Shown: positions 1 through 9,556, counted from the stretch's first letter. The stretch is 64,000 nt of DNA from JAJYIW01 sp963781665 (GCA_963781665.1 CAWAGA010000002.1:5146001-5210000), one strand, 5' to 3'. Notes: generated by a model from the sequence alone, not told the origin. Made by a program: numbers and translations.

Positions 1-369
1 CAAAAGCCTTCTTCCTGGGAGCTTTTCTTAAAAATGAGCATACTCTTGAGAATCGAGTTCTTCACATTCTGATCTTCTTGACCCTGCACAGCCGGTGATT
101 GCACCCAACAGTATAGGCTGGTTTTGGAGAGATTCAATCTTTGAAGACAGCCAGGTGCAGCCTGTGCGATCATCAGTACCCGTGAATTTGGGGGGGGGGG
201 GACGATTGTTCATAAGCCGAGTTGACCTTGAATGCTCTTTGGTCTTTAAGACCAATGTGGACCGTTAGAAGGGGGAAAAACTTTAATCAATCCTTAATCG
301 ACAAATTTTCTAATATTCATCCGATTGTCATTTTATTTTGTTATCGTTTTATTAATAAGGTATTTCACT
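1..369. other. Leading non-coding stretch with a 12-G tract
   Basis: No convincing gene. A 75-codon open frame on the minus strand (28-255) has no recognisable composition or ribosome binding site. The sequence AAAAGC near position 2 and GCTTTT near position 21 form a weak hairpin that could be the end of a terminator for a gene left of the window. An uninterrupted run of 12 G lies at 190-201, an unusual tract and a likely site of length miscalling. The last 80 bases are AT-rich and precede the FMN-binding gene, with an AAGG about 9 bases before its ATG. Confidence 0.5.
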
Positions 370-1004
370 ATGAGACAACAGAATTCTTCTTCACACAATC
401 CACAAAGATGGTTCTTTAGGAAGCTGCTATTATCAGCCTTTTTTGTATTTTCATTTGTCGCCTACTCCATCCATAAACCGCTGGCAAACTCTGGGAACCG
501 CTAAGCCAGATACCACCCCTTACCGCACCCCAGGTAACCCAAACGGCATCTTCTTCGGTCAACGGCAGTGCAGCAGCCGCGGCAGGGGACCCGCCGGCAA
601 GTGCAGTCACCTCACTTAATGATCCTCCGGCGACTGCCACCGCACCAGTTGCGGCAGTTCCAACTGCAGTCCCCCCGACCGCGACCGTTCCCGCCGCTCC
701 GACAGCCGTCGCCCAGGGACAATATAAAAATGGGACGTACACCGGCCCATCGGTTAACGTCTTCGTCGGTAATGTCCAGGTGCAGGTCGTCATTCAGAAT
801 GGCAAGATCGCCAACGTGCAGTTCGTGCAATATCCGAATGACCGCCAGACATCGGTCCGGATCAATTCAATCGCCATGCCGTATCTGCAGCAAGAAGCCC
901 TTCAGACCCAGAGCGCCAACGTCAATATCATCTCTGGGGCCACATTGACCAGCCAGGGTTTTATCTACTCCTTGCAGTCAGCTCTGACACAAGCCCATAA
1001 CTAA
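370..1004 (+). CDS. Exported FMN-binding domain protein (frameshifted)
   Basis: Probable extracytoplasmic carrier of covalent FMN. The N-terminus (from ATG 370) has a basic stretch and a membrane segment of about 20 residues, LLLSAFFVFSFVAYSI. A long Ala/Pro/Thr-rich spacer follows, then a roughly 90-residue FMN_bind domain starting at GQYKNGTYTG and containing the flavinylation motif SGAT in NIISGATLTSQGF. In FMN_bind and NqrC/RnfG proteins the Thr of this motif receives FMN through a phosphoester bond made by ApbE. The reading frame breaks between 477 and 503: the signal anchor is in one frame and the domain in another, with a net single-base indel. The next gene encodes ApbE and the one after it a membrane flavin oxidoreductase, so the three likely form one electron-transfer unit. 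Confidence 0.85.
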
Positions 1005-1028
1005 TTATGAAAGAGAACTCGCATTATC

Positions 1029-1754
1029 ATGGGTATGCCAGTTACACTCGAAATTGTCGATCGTGGGGTTTCAAACGATCACCTCGAATCCCTATTCAAT
1101 TATTTTACCTACGTCGACGAGAAATTCAGCACGTACAAAGAAACCAGTGAGATTTCTGCGATCAACAGGCACGAACTTGCTTTGGAAGAATCCAGCGACG
1201 ACATGCAGACCATCTTAGCCCTCGCTGAAGAAATGCGATTAACAACCGGTGGATACTTCGATATCTGGCATGCCGGGAAATACGATCCATCCGGGTTGGT
1301 TAAAGGCTGGGCGATTGCGAATGCAGCCCAGATGGCCAAAGAAATGGGGTTCCGAAATTATTACGTCGAAGCCAGCGGGGATTTCCAGGTTAGCGGGAAG
1401 AATGCTCAGGGTCAGGATTGGCGGGTTGGGATCCGCAATCCCTTCAATTTCGACGAGATCGTCAAGGTTTTATCGATCACTGATAGCGGCGTAGCCACTT
1501 CTGGCACTTATATCCGTGGGGAACACATTTATAACCCGCGTAACGGCGACCGTGCGGCTGCTGACATACTTAGCATCACCGTCATCGGCGCCGATATTTA
1601 TTCTGTCGATTGTTTTGCGACATCCGCCTTTGCAATGGGAAAGGCTGGTATTAATTTTATCGAAAACCTGGACGGTTACGAGGGATATATGATCGATCAC
1701 GACCACCGGGCAACATTTACCAGCGGTTTTTCGAGGTACGTTTGCAATGATTAA
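1029..1754 (+). CDS. apbE: FAD:protein FMN transferase (ApbE family, short form)
   Basis: Transfers the FMN part of FAD onto Thr/Ser of flavoproteins, Mg-dependent. Family marks: N-terminal MGMPVTLEIV, the central DPSGLVKGWAI segment (the usual D-x-G-x-x-KG core), the ASGDFQVSG strand, and C-terminal VDCFATSAFAMG, matching the family's D-x-x-(A)T metal/FAD-site helix. At 241 residues it is shorter than the roughly 300 or more of typical ApbE, and it has no signal peptide as read. The ATG at 1029 sits right at the conserved start of the fold. Another ATG at 1007 is in a different frame and would join if one base in the GAAAGAG run were extra, so the true start may be 1007. It lies 24 bases after the FMN-binding gene and overlaps the next gene by 8 bases, so it is very probably cotranscribed with both. 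Confidence 0.88.
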   Translation: MGMPVTLEIVDRGVSNDHLESLFNYFTYVDEKFSTYKETSEISAINRHELALEESSDDMQTILALAEEMRLTTGGYFDIWHAGKYDPSGLVKGWAIANAAQMAKEMGFRNYYVEASGDFQVSGKNAQGQDWRVGIRNPFNFDEIVKVLSITDSGVATSGTYIRGEHIYNPRNGDRAAADILSITVIGADIYSVDCFATSAFAMGKAGINFIENLDGYEGYMIDHDHRATFTSGFSRYVCND

Positions 1755-3268
1755 AGCTATCGATCAATTCCTTAACCGTATCACGATGTACCGCCTGGTT
1801 TCTTATTACCTGGTTTTTTTACTGGTCGCGGCCTTGATCATGGATTTCACCGGCATTCAATCCTACGACCCGTTTGCCCTCCTATTTTCAACCGCATTCT
1901 TATTGGTCGTTTCACTATTCACCAACTGGGTATTTTCCAAGGTTTTTCGCATTCCGGTAAACGTCGAGTTCGTCTTACATCACTGCCCTGATTCTGGCGT
2001 TGATCATTTCACCGATCCAATCTTACAATGATCTATGGTTCCTGGGCTGGGCGGCGGTACTGGCAATGGCATCGAAATATATCGTAGCCATCAGGGGGAA
2101 GCACATATTCAACCCGGCCGCTTTCGCAGTGACCATAACCTATTTCACCATCAACCAGTCAGCAAGCTGGTGGGTAGGAAACGCCCAGATGCTGCCTTTC
2201 GTTTTGATAGGCGGTCTGTTAATCGTACGCAAGATCCGAAGGTTTGACCTGGTCGTAAGTTTCTTGCTTGCCACCCTGGTAATCACCCCGGTTGCAAGCC
2301 TGATCAGCCAAACGAACCCCCTGGCAGCACTCGAAGGCGCGGTCCTGTATTCTCCGTTAGTGTTTTTCGCATTCATTATGTTAACCGAGCCGTTGACGGC
2401 TCCGGCGACCCACAAAATGCGGATCTACTACGCCATCCTGGTGGCATTCTTGTTCACCCCGCTGGTGCACTTTGGCTCGTTTTATACCACCCCTGAGCTG
2501 GCACTATTAATCGGAAATATATTCTCTTTCATCGTCAGCCCCAAGCGCAACCTGGTGCTCAAACTTAAGGAAAAAGTGCGGCTTGCGCCTGATATCTACG
2601 AATTCGTGTTTTCGCCCAACAGGAAGTTGGCTTTCCAGGCTGGGCAGTATATGGAATGGACCCTGGGTCACGAAGACTCCGACAGCCGAGGCAACCGCCG
2701 TTATTTCACCCTGGCCTCTGCCCCGACGGAGCAGGTGCTCAAATTAGGCGTAAAATTCCACGAAAACTCGAGTTCTTTTAAGAAATCGCTGCTATCGATT
2801 AACTCAGACCACGAGATCGTCGCATCCCAGGTAGCCGGTGATTTTGTGCTGCCAGCGAACCACAAGCAGAAATGCGTATTCATCGCCGGTGGGATCGGCA
2901 TTACCCCCTTCCGCAGCATGATTAAATACATGCTCGATACCCACCAACGCCGGCCGGTGATGCTCTTTTACGCTAACCGCAATGCAAATGAGATCGTCTA
3001 TAAAGATATCTTCGATCGTGCTGAAAAGGAGTTGGGGATTAAAACCATTTACACTCTCACCGATTCGCATAAACTTCCCGCAGGTTGGAAAGGGCAGGTG
3101 GGGCGAATAAAAGGCGATTGGATCAAGAAAGCCGTTCCTGGATACCGGACCAGTGTGTTCTACATATCAGGACCGATGAGCATGATCAATTCGGTTGTCG
3201 AGAGCCTGCACGAGCTAGGTATAAAGAACTCGCAGATAAAGACCGATTATTTTCCGGGCATCATTTAA
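1747..3268 (+). CDS. RnfD/NqrB-like membrane protein fused to FAD/NAD(P)H reductase domain (frameshifted)
   Basis: A membrane electron-transfer protein of about 505 residues. The first 260 or so residues carry multiple hydrophobic helices with RnfD/NqrB family motifs (ESSYITALILALIISP, GKHIFNPAAFAV). The C-terminal 240 residues form a ferredoxin-NADP reductase-type module: FAD motif RRYFTLAS, NAD(P) motif GGIGITPFRS, and a closing YISGPMSMI...DYFPGI. The frame breaks near 1969-1970 (GAGTTCG); removing one T restores the conserved ESSYITALIL. No S/T-G-A-T flavinylation motif was seen in the RnfD-like part, so covalent FMN is presumably supplied by the separate FMN-binding protein upstream. Inferred role: moving electrons from cytoplasmic NAD(P)H across the membrane to the exported flavoprotein. 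It overlaps apbE by 8 bases and the convergent minus-strand gene by 8 bases. Confidence 0.85.
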
Positions 3269-4392
3269 CGGCTGGTCTGCTGAAAGTGCTGACCTGGGCT
3301 TTAACCAGGGCAATCCCCAGGGTTGTCAATTCCTCGACGGCTTCGGGGATCATGGTACCGGCGCTGGCGACATAAACACCCTGGGGACAAAACATTACCG
3401 CTAGCTGCCCGAATATCTGATTATCGGTTTGGATGGTCTTGAGCGGGTAGCGATAAGCCCAATCGACCAGGGGAGCGATAACCCAGGGATTGACAATCTG
3501 CCTGGCAATATAATCCGAGCTGGCAAAAACCGAAAAACTTATCTCCAGGTTCTGGTCCAGGCTTGTAATGAATTGAGCCCCATCCAGATTGAGGGTATAT
3601 TCAACTCCAAAACCATAAACTGACAGCGCCTGGTGCATCATCATCTTTCCTAAGCCAGCAAAAAAGCCGCTGGCTGAAGAACCCTGCCCTTTTACCTTTT
3701 GAGTGATATATAAAAACTCTCCAGCGGTGCAGAAATCCGAGGAAAACCAGCGCGTGACTGGCATAGCCCCATAAGAACGGGTTTGCAGCAACCAATGAAC
3801 CCCTTCGGTCAGATGCTCGGTTTCTTCGCTTCCGGTCATGCTTTCTTGCTGCTGTTGAAATTGAGCCTGGGCTATTTGAGAGCCCATTTTTATCATCCCA
3901 CCAATACCCATCTCGCTTCCACTGACCCCAATCACCGTCCTTAGTTTTTCGACTTTCTTTATTTTAACGAAATGAACCGCTGGTATACGTCGAACGAAAA
4001 GGAACCGATTGGCCATCCTTCATAACTACCACAATGCGATAGGTGGGCTGATTGTCTCCAGAGGTTGACCCGGCCCTTGTCGAATGCATTTCAAGCTCGA
4101 TAGCTGCGATCTGCGAGAATGGAATCTCTCTTTTATGCTTTTTGACGAGCGAACGGGAATCCAGGGTGAGCACCTGGGTTACCCGATCGGCAGTGATGGT
4201 AAGAACACTGCTGATTGACAGCAATCCCAGGCCGATCAGTATCGTTGCAAGCACGAGGAGCACCACGATCGGATCCAACCCATTCAGCATGGACGGCACG
4301 AAAACGATCCCGATAATCAGGAAGACCAATCCAATAAAGCCACTGATAAGCGGGTATTCCTTCATGACCAGGTTCAAATCTTGATTATTCAT
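3261..4392 (-). CDS. Membrane protein with PH-like region and long C-terminal domain, unknown function (probable frameshift)
   Basis: Two overlapping frames probably form one gene. The upstream part (from ATG 4392, preceded by GGAGGG) has two closely spaced membrane helices (ISGFIGLVFLIIGIVFV, VVLLVLATILIGLGLLSI) and then a beta-rich, PH-like stretch ending VPFRSTYTSGSF. The downstream part (stop at 3261) begins naturally at KKVEKLRTVIGVSGSEMGIGG and continues about 230 residues without recognised motifs. In the overlap at 3964-4016 a single-base shift would join TYTSGSF directly to KIKKVEKLR, which is how PH-like domains of this type usually continue. I do not recognise the C-terminal domain. 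The start overlaps the esterase stop by 8 bases, so the two genes are translationally coupled. Confidence 0.55.
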
Positions 4393-5402
4393 TTTTCCCT
4401 CCATCACCTTGTGCATTTTGAAAGAAGCCAGCGTACCATTCCAGGTATTCTCTAACGTGAGATTGCCAATAGGCTTCGGTGTGATTACCCGGCTGTACGA
4501 GCCATCCGTGGGGGATACCCAGGTGGGTCAACTGCTGTTCAAATTCGGCCGCATTCGGAAGATAAATATCATTTTGCCCGATGTCCAGATATATTTGGGG
4601 AAGCTCGCCGGCAGGAATTTGGGCCTGCCAATTAATCAGATTTATAAAATCACCGATGAATGGAACCGGTGAATGGCCTCCGATCGCGCCGAAGAGCTGC
4701 CAGTGGGTAAAGCCCAGGTGGATCGCCCAGGCACCTCCCCGGGAAAGGCCACCGATCGCCCGGCATTCTCGCTTGAGGCAGGTGTGGTAGGTCTGATCGA
4801 CCCAGGGGATCAATTCATCTACTATCGCTTTATCGAACCCGGAGGTGAATGGATAGGCATAGGAGTCTTTTTCAAAAGGCATTATGATCAAAAATGGAGC
4901 GATCGAACCATTAGAAATCAGATCATCGGCCTTGCTGGTCATACCCAGGTTTACCCACTGGTCTTGGGTGAATGTCTGGCCATGAAGCATATAGAGGACA
5001 GGATACCCGCCAGCAGCATCAGGGGCATAACAAGGCGGTAAATAGACATTGAACTGCAAAGGATGCCCCATTGCGATTGAAATCAATGCTGCCCGATGAG
5101 ACCATACCTTTCAGGTCCTGGCATCCTGGCGTAGGTGAAGGTTCTGGGGATGGCGTTGCGGTTGTAGTTGGCAGCCCACTGAGGGAACTAGCGACTTCAG
5201 TGATGGCGTCGTCCGCTTGCAGCGTAGCCGTAGAAGGTTGAAATGCCGTTGGGACAGCAGTCTGGGTAAATGTAGATGTACCTGGTTGAGAGTATGGATT
5301 GACGTCAGGAGACGCTTGAATTTGGCAAGCCGATAGTCCCAATAGAACCCAAAGCAGCCCGTTGATGGTAAGAAAAGCCTTTGCGAAAGATCGTCTACAC
5401 AA
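4385..5402 (-). CDS. Lipoprotein esterase, esterase-D/feruloyl-esterase-like alpha/beta hydrolase (frameshifted)
   Basis: A secreted hydrolase of unknown substrate. The N-terminus contains a signal sequence ending in the lipobox LSAC, followed by a Pro/Ser/Thr-rich linker of about 80 residues and then an esterase D-type domain. That domain starts GHPLQFNVYLPPCY, with oxyanion segment YMLHGQTFTQDQW, nucleophile elbow GLSRGG, an Asp in LDIGQND and the final His in PGNHTEAYW. The frame breaks at the AAA/TTT run 5080-5082; removing one base gives the family-typical SSGSIDSIAMGHPLQF. The start is uncertain: a TTG at 5402 gives a compact signal peptide, while the longest frame begins at 5477. It is cotranscribed with the following membrane protein. 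Confidence 0.75.
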
Positions 5403-5596
5403 ACTGGTCTCGAAGTGAATGGATACAATTATTATACCCGCCAACAAAAAATAGCAAGAAAGGAATGCCTCATTCAAAAATACCAGGTTGAAGTCAGGAT
5501 TATGTCACCTGTGCAAAATTTGAATGGCGTTTAAGCATTCTGCTTAAATGAAGGCGACGCTGCTGAGTGAGGAGATAAATGTTTAAGCTTAACAAA

Positions 5597-5610
5597 TGGG
5601 CAAAGTGGGG
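5597..5610 (+). promoter_or_regulatory. Upstream pair of TGGG repeats (possible MraZ site)
   Basis: TGGGC at 5597 and TGGGG at 5606, 9 bases apart, lie just before the -35 element of the dcw promoter. They resemble the TGGGN units bound by MraZ but are spaced one base short of the usual 10-base period, so this may be a weaker half site. Confidence 0.35.
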
Positions 5611-5619
5611 GTAATCTGC

Positions 5620-5648
5620 TTGTAAATTGAGTGTAATTACCGTATACT
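5620..5648 (+). promoter_or_regulatory. Sigma70-type promoter of the dcw operon
   Basis: TTGTAA (5620-5625), a 17-base spacer and TATACT (5643-5648) give a good housekeeping promoter about 95 bases before mraZ. Transcription would start near 5655, just before the MraZ-box-like repeats. A small CCGGA/TCCGG hairpin lies in the leader at 5697-5712. Confidence 0.65.
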
Positions 5649-5669
5649 GTGTATATTCGTGTGGTTTTA

Positions 5670-5694
5670 TGGGTAAAAGTGGGATAATGTGGTA
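5670..5694 (+). promoter_or_regulatory. MraZ box: three direct repeats at 10-base spacing
   Basis: TGGGT (5670), TGGGA (5680) and TGGTA (5690) occur in phase, each separated by 5 bases. MraZ is known to bind tandem TGGGN repeats with 5-base spacers at its own promoter, so this is very probably the autoregulatory operator. Here it sits just downstream of the predicted transcription start, where bound protein would block elongation. Confidence 0.7.
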
Positions 5695-5742
5695 CACCGG
5701 AATTTTGTCCGGCGTGCTGCATGAATGGGAGAACTAGAACAG

Positions 5743-6177
5743 ATGTTCCTGGGGCATTACGATCACACCATCGATGACAAAGGACGTTTGACCGTACCGG
5801 CACGTTTCCGTGATCTATTGGTTAATGGCGCCTTCATCACTCTGGGATTTGATCGCAATTTGATCGTAATGACCTCCTCGATGTTTGATGACTTTTCGAG
5901 CCGGCTGGACAAGATGAACATGACCAATCCGGCAAGCCGCTCTTTACGACGTATGATCTTATCGTTTGCTGAACGCATGGAAATGGATCGAGTTGGTAGG
6001 ATATTACTTCCACAATTTCTGCGCGATCAGGCCTCATCTGGTCGCTAATGCAATCATCGCAGGTGTGGGCGATTATTTTGAAATCTGGTCGCCCGAATTG
6101 TGGGCCAAACAAATTGCACTTCTCCAGGACCCGAAATAAATGCACAACGATATGCCGCTCTCGATTTATCCGTATGA
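5743..6177 (+). CDS. mraZ: Transcriptional regulator MraZ (two frameshifts)
   Basis: DNA-binding regulator of the division and cell-wall cluster. The protein begins MFLGHYDHTIDDKGRL, the standard family start, so ATG 5743 is chosen over 5725. The two AbrB-like repeats are recognisable: DDKGRLTVPARFR and MDRVGRILLPQFLR. The frame breaks twice. At about 6034 one extra T must be removed to read DQAHLVANAIIAGVGDYFEIW. At about 6131 one C must be added in the CCC run to read DPEINAQRYAALDLSV and stop at 6177. The corrected length of about 144 residues is normal. It is first gene of the operon and the likely ligand of the TGGG repeats upstream. Confidence 0.88.
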
Positions 6178-6183
6178 TGTTTT

Positions 6184-7110
6184 ATGACCCAATATCGGTC
6201 ACAACCCTGTACTTTACAATGAAACTTTAAATGCGATTCACCCAATCAGTTCAGGTTTTTACGTTGATGGGACGGTTGGAGCAGGTGGGCATGCATGGGG
6301 TATCCTCGACGCTAGTCGGCCAGACGGAAAGTTGCTTGGCCTTGATGTCGACCCGGTGGCGCTGGGAATTGCCTCACAAAAGCTAGCTGAATTCGGACAG
6401 CGCTTCAGCTTGATCCAGGGATCTTATTCAGATCTGGAGCACACACGTCAAAAGCTTGGGGTGGGGTCCGGTCGAAGGGATCCTGCTCGACCTGGGAGCT
6501 TCATCCATGCAGTTCGACTACCCCACAACGCGGCTTTTCTTTTCAGGTTGAAGGGCCTTTGGACATGCGGTTCGATCCAACTGCCGAAATTCAGGCAGCC
6601 GACCTGGTCAACAACCTGATAGAAAGTGAATTAGCTAACCTGATCTGGCGCTTTGGCGAAGAACCTCAAGCGCGAAGAATTGCCCAGGCGATTGTCCGTT
6701 CCAGGCCTCACAAAACGACAACCCACCTGGCCGAGGTCATCGCAAGAGCAGCCGGCAGGAGGCGAAGTAAATTGCATCCTGCCACGCTCACCTTTCAAGC
6801 CTTACGGATCGCCGTCAACCAGGAGCTTCAAGCACTAGAAACCGTCTTGCCCATAGCTGTGAACACCCTGGAGCGAGGGGGAAGGTTAGCGGTAATTTCG
6901 TTTCATTCTTTAGAGGACAGACTGGTCAAGCGGTACTTTTTACGAGAAAGCAGAGACTGCATCTGTCCTCCAGAACAACCAATATGTAACTGTGGGCACG
7001 AAGCCAGTATCAATTTGGTCACCCGCCACCCAATTAAGCCCACTCTTCGTGAAACACAAGAAAATCCTCGGGCGCGCAGTGCTCGCCTACGGGTTGTTGA
7101 AAAATTGTAA
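6184..7110 (+). CDS. rsmH: 16S rRNA (cytosine-1402-N4)-methyltransferase RsmH (three frameshifts)
   Basis: Methylates C1402 of 16S rRNA with SAM. Pieces of the family appear in order across frames: HNPVLYNETLNAI, SAM motif DGTVGAGGHAWGIL, LGLDVDPVAL, GILLDLGASSMQFDYPQRGFSF, EGPLDMRFD, VISFHSLEDRLVKRYF and the C-terminal NPRARSARLRVVEK. Indels are inferred at about 6199 (extra T, restoring MTQYRHNPVLYNETL), about 6465 (after QKLG) and about 6528 (extra A, restoring PQRGFSFQVEGPLDM). The start at ATG 6184 is 6 bases after the mraZ stop and in line with the restored N-terminus. Position after mraZ is the standard dcw order. As written the sequence cannot give a functional enzyme, yet the pieces are fully conserved, which argues for sequence error rather than decay. 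Confidence 0.88.
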
Positions 7111-7139
7111 ATGGCACGACTTTTGCATGGAATCTATCG

Positions 7140-7613
7140 ATGAAGCCTAAAACAATGCAAGCATACCAACAAGCTCCTTGGCGGATCCAGGTACAATGGA
7201 TCGGCTTATTCTTGCTTATCCTCTTACTGGTTGCTTCGATCTCAGGCGTTTACCTGAGTGTCAGCGCAAATGCAGCCACTGCTGGTCGCCAAATCCAATT
7301 CCTGCAAGCCCAAATGGACAGTGATTCATTGGAAATTGCCAATTTGAACTCACAGCTGGCCTCGCTGACGTCTTCCGCTCAAATGGATAAACGGGCAGCC
7401 GATCTGGGTTTTTTAGCAGTGGATGCAGAGAGTCAGACGTATGTGATGGTGCCGGGATACACAGCCCGTGACACTGCTGAAATCGCGCCGCAGCTGGACC
7501 AGGTGATGATCCAACCGCCGTTGATCCAACCCGGCTATACCCAATCGCTGTGGGAGTGGATCATGCAAATGATCACAACCGCTCAAACTGCCCAAGACCA
7601 GGTGCCAAAATGA
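7140..7613 (+). CDS. ftsL: FtsL-like septum protein
   Basis: A bitopic membrane protein of 157 residues. A short basic cytoplasmic N-terminus is followed by one helix (WIGLFLLILLLVASISGVYL) and a predicted coiled-coil/leucine-zipper region (GRQIQFLQAQMDSDSLEIANLNSQLASL). The tail is Gln/Pro-rich. FtsL proteins diverge strongly in sequence but share this layout and this place between rsmH and ftsI. The tail of about 60 residues after the coiled coil (MVPGYTARDTAEI onward) is longer than in most FtsL. The stop overlaps the ftsI start (ATGA), showing coupling to its functional partner. Confidence 0.7.
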   Translation: MKPKTMQAYQQAPWRIQVQWIGLFLLILLLVASISGVYLSVSANAATAGRQIQFLQAQMDSDSLEIANLNSQLASLTSSAQMDKRAADLGFLAVDAESQTYVMVPGYTARDTAEIAPQLDQVMIQPPLIQPGYTQSLWEWIMQMITTAQTAQDQVPK

Positions 7614-9382
7614 AATCCACTTTCCTGGGCCGTTATTCGATTTTAGCTATCATCCTGTGGATTGCTGGTGCTCTGGTAATCATCCAGATGTTCCGGGTTC
7701 AAAACAGCCCCAGTGCCAAGATCGTGCTCGACCAGGTGCTGCGCTATGAGAGTTACGAGAAGACGGTCTACCCTGCCCGGGGGAGTATTTACGACCGCTG
7801 GGGAAACCTTTTAGCCGGAAACGAGCAGGTTTACGAAGTGGGGGTTAACCTTGAAACTCCATATGATGAAAAGGCAATCGCCTCGGCTATGGCCACGGCT
7901 GTCGGTTCGGATTATGCCAGGATCATCAGCTTGTTCAACGATCCCTACACAGCCAGTCTGAAATATCTGGTGCTGGCAGATTACGTGAGCCTCGACCAGA
8001 TCAATAAATTGGCGCAATTAAAAGAGGAAGCGGCGACTGCAACCATATCAAATAAAAACGCCCCGAACCTTGAAGCGTTAACCTGGTCTCCTCACCTGGT
8101 ACGCAGCTATCCAGAAGGTTCGTTGGCTGCAAATATCATCGGTTTCTACCCATATAAGGCTGGTAATGATGCGAAGGGCGCTTTCGGGATTGAAGAGAAG
8201 TATAATGACCTTCTTGCCGGAACACCACAAACCATGTTCGTGGCAAATGATCCTTTGATGGTCCAGGATATTCCTCAGGTGCCACCTGGGGACAGCCTGG
8301 TGCTGACCATCGACCGTTCCATACAATCAGCGATGGAAGAAACTCTCGATAAAGCCGTAGCCGATACCAAGTCGGCATCTGGCAGCCTGGTCGTCATGGA
8401 TCCCAGAAATGGCGAAATCCTGGCGATGGCAAGTACCCCACGCATGGATCTAAACAAGTATTGGGACTATGGCAGTATCTACCCCAACGCGACCGATTTC
8501 AACCGTCCGGTAATGAACACCTATGAACCCGGGTCGGTGTTCAAGATTTTTACGATGGCGGCGGCGCTGGATGCCGGCGCGGTTGTACCGGATTCGACCT
8601 TCCTGGATACCGGCGTGATCGAAATTGGCGGTATCTATATTTACAACTGGGATGGCGGCGCTTACGGCGAACAAACCATGACCGGTTGTTTGCAGCATTC
8701 TTTGAACGTCTGCCTGACCTGGGTAGCCGAACAGTTAGGCCCCAGTCGTTTTTACAATTACCTCAGGGCTTTTGGGATCGGCCACCTCACCGGGATCGAC
8801 CTGGCCGGCGAAGCCTATTACCCACTTTCCACTCCTGGAGACAACCAGTGGTACGAAGCCAACCTGGGCACTAATTCATTTGGCCAGGGCGTCGCAGTCA
8901 CTCCCATCGAAATGGTTATGGCAGCTTCAGCGATAGCTAATAACCAGGGAAAAATGATGGTTCCGCATATGGTCAAGGCCATCATCGAGAATGGCCACCA
9001 ATACAACATTTCGCCTCAGGTGGCAGGCACCCCCATTACTGCCAATACAGCTTCGACCCTGACTGCGATGTTATCGCGATCACTCGAACAAGAATCGTCG
9101 GATGCCCTGGTCCCAGGATATCGGGTTGCCGGGAAGACCGGAACTGCAGAAATCCCAGGGCCAGGTGGATATTTATCCAACCTGACCAACGCTTCGTTTG
9201 TGGGTTGGGGACCGATCGACGACCCGCAGTTCCTCGTTTATATCTGGCTGGAAAAACCCGAAACTTCAATGTGGGGCTCTGTGGTAGCCGCACCGGTCTT
9301 CAGTGAAGCCGTTCAGAAACTTGTCGTACTGTTGGGCCTGCCGCCGGACGACATCCGCCAACAACTTCTAGCGAACCACTAA
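7610..9382 (+). CDS. ftsI: Division-specific class B penicillin-binding protein (peptidoglycan transpeptidase)
   Basis: Cross-links septal peptidoglycan. It has one N-terminal membrane helix (SILAIILWIAGALVIIQMF), then the PBP dimer domain (start ARGSIYDRWGNLLA), then the transpeptidase domain with SxxK at EPGSVFKIFT (Ser near residue 308), the SxN motif as SLN in CLQHSLNVCLTW, and KTG in AGKTGTAEIPG. About 590 residues, normal for FtsI. ATG 7610 overlaps the ftsL stop; an upstream start at 7550 would add residues unlike the family. No PASTA domain follows, unlike many Firmicute PBP2X proteins. Confidence 0.92.
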   Translation: MKSTFLGRYSILAIILWIAGALVIIQMFRVQNSPSAKIVLDQVLRYESYEKTVYPARGSIYDRWGNLLAGNEQVYEVGVNLETPYDEKAIASAMATAVGSDYARIISLFNDPYTASLKYLVLADYVSLDQINKLAQLKEEAATATISNKNAPNLEALTWSPHLVRSYPEGSLAANIIGFYPYKAGNDAKGAFGIEEKYNDLLAGTPQTMFVANDPLMVQDIPQVPPGDSLVLTIDRSIQSAMEETLDKAVADTKSASGSLVVMDPRNGEILAMASTPRMDLNKYWDYGSIYPNATDFNRPVMNTYEPGSVFKIFTMAAALDAGAVVPDSTFLDTGVIEIGGIYIYNWDGGAYGEQTMTGCLQHSLNVCLTWVAEQLGPSRFYNYLRAFGIGHLTGIDLAGEAYYPLSTPGDNQWYEANLGTNSFGQGVAVTPIEMVMAASAIANNQGKMMVPHMVKAIIENGHQYNISPQVAGTPITANTASTLTAMLSRSLEQESSDALVPGYRVAGKTGTAEIPGPGGYLSNLTNASFVGWGPIDDPQFLVYIWLEKPETSMWGSVVAAPVFSEAVQKLVVLLGLPPDDIRQQLLANH

Positions 9383-9395
9383 CGAATTATATGTG

Positions 9396-9457
9396 CGGAT
9401 ACGGAGAGAAGATACTTTCTCGACCGTATCCGAAAAACCGATTAATCTTCGGATTAA
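9396..9457 (+). other. Two consecutive hairpins in the ftsI-murF gap
   Basis: CGGATACGG (9396-9404) pairs perfectly with CCGTATCCG (9424-9432), with an inner GAGAA/TTCTC stem. Ten bases later TTAATC (9442-9447) pairs with GATTAA (9452-9457) around a TTCG tetraloop. No U-run follows, so this is not a standard terminator. It could be an RNA processing or stability element that lets the 174-base gap divide the dcw transcript, or the leader of a murF promoter. Confidence 0.5.
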
Positions 9458-9556
9458 CTTCACATTATCGATATGAGCGGAGCGAGGAAACCCGAACAAC
9501 CTTGGAGAGTCTCGTTTCGCCTGATGAATCAGACTGAAAGGTATTTTTAGGCAATT

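Noticed and set aside
28..255. 75-codon minus-strand frame at the window start
   Set aside because: No motif, no ribosome binding site, and it crosses the 12-G tract.
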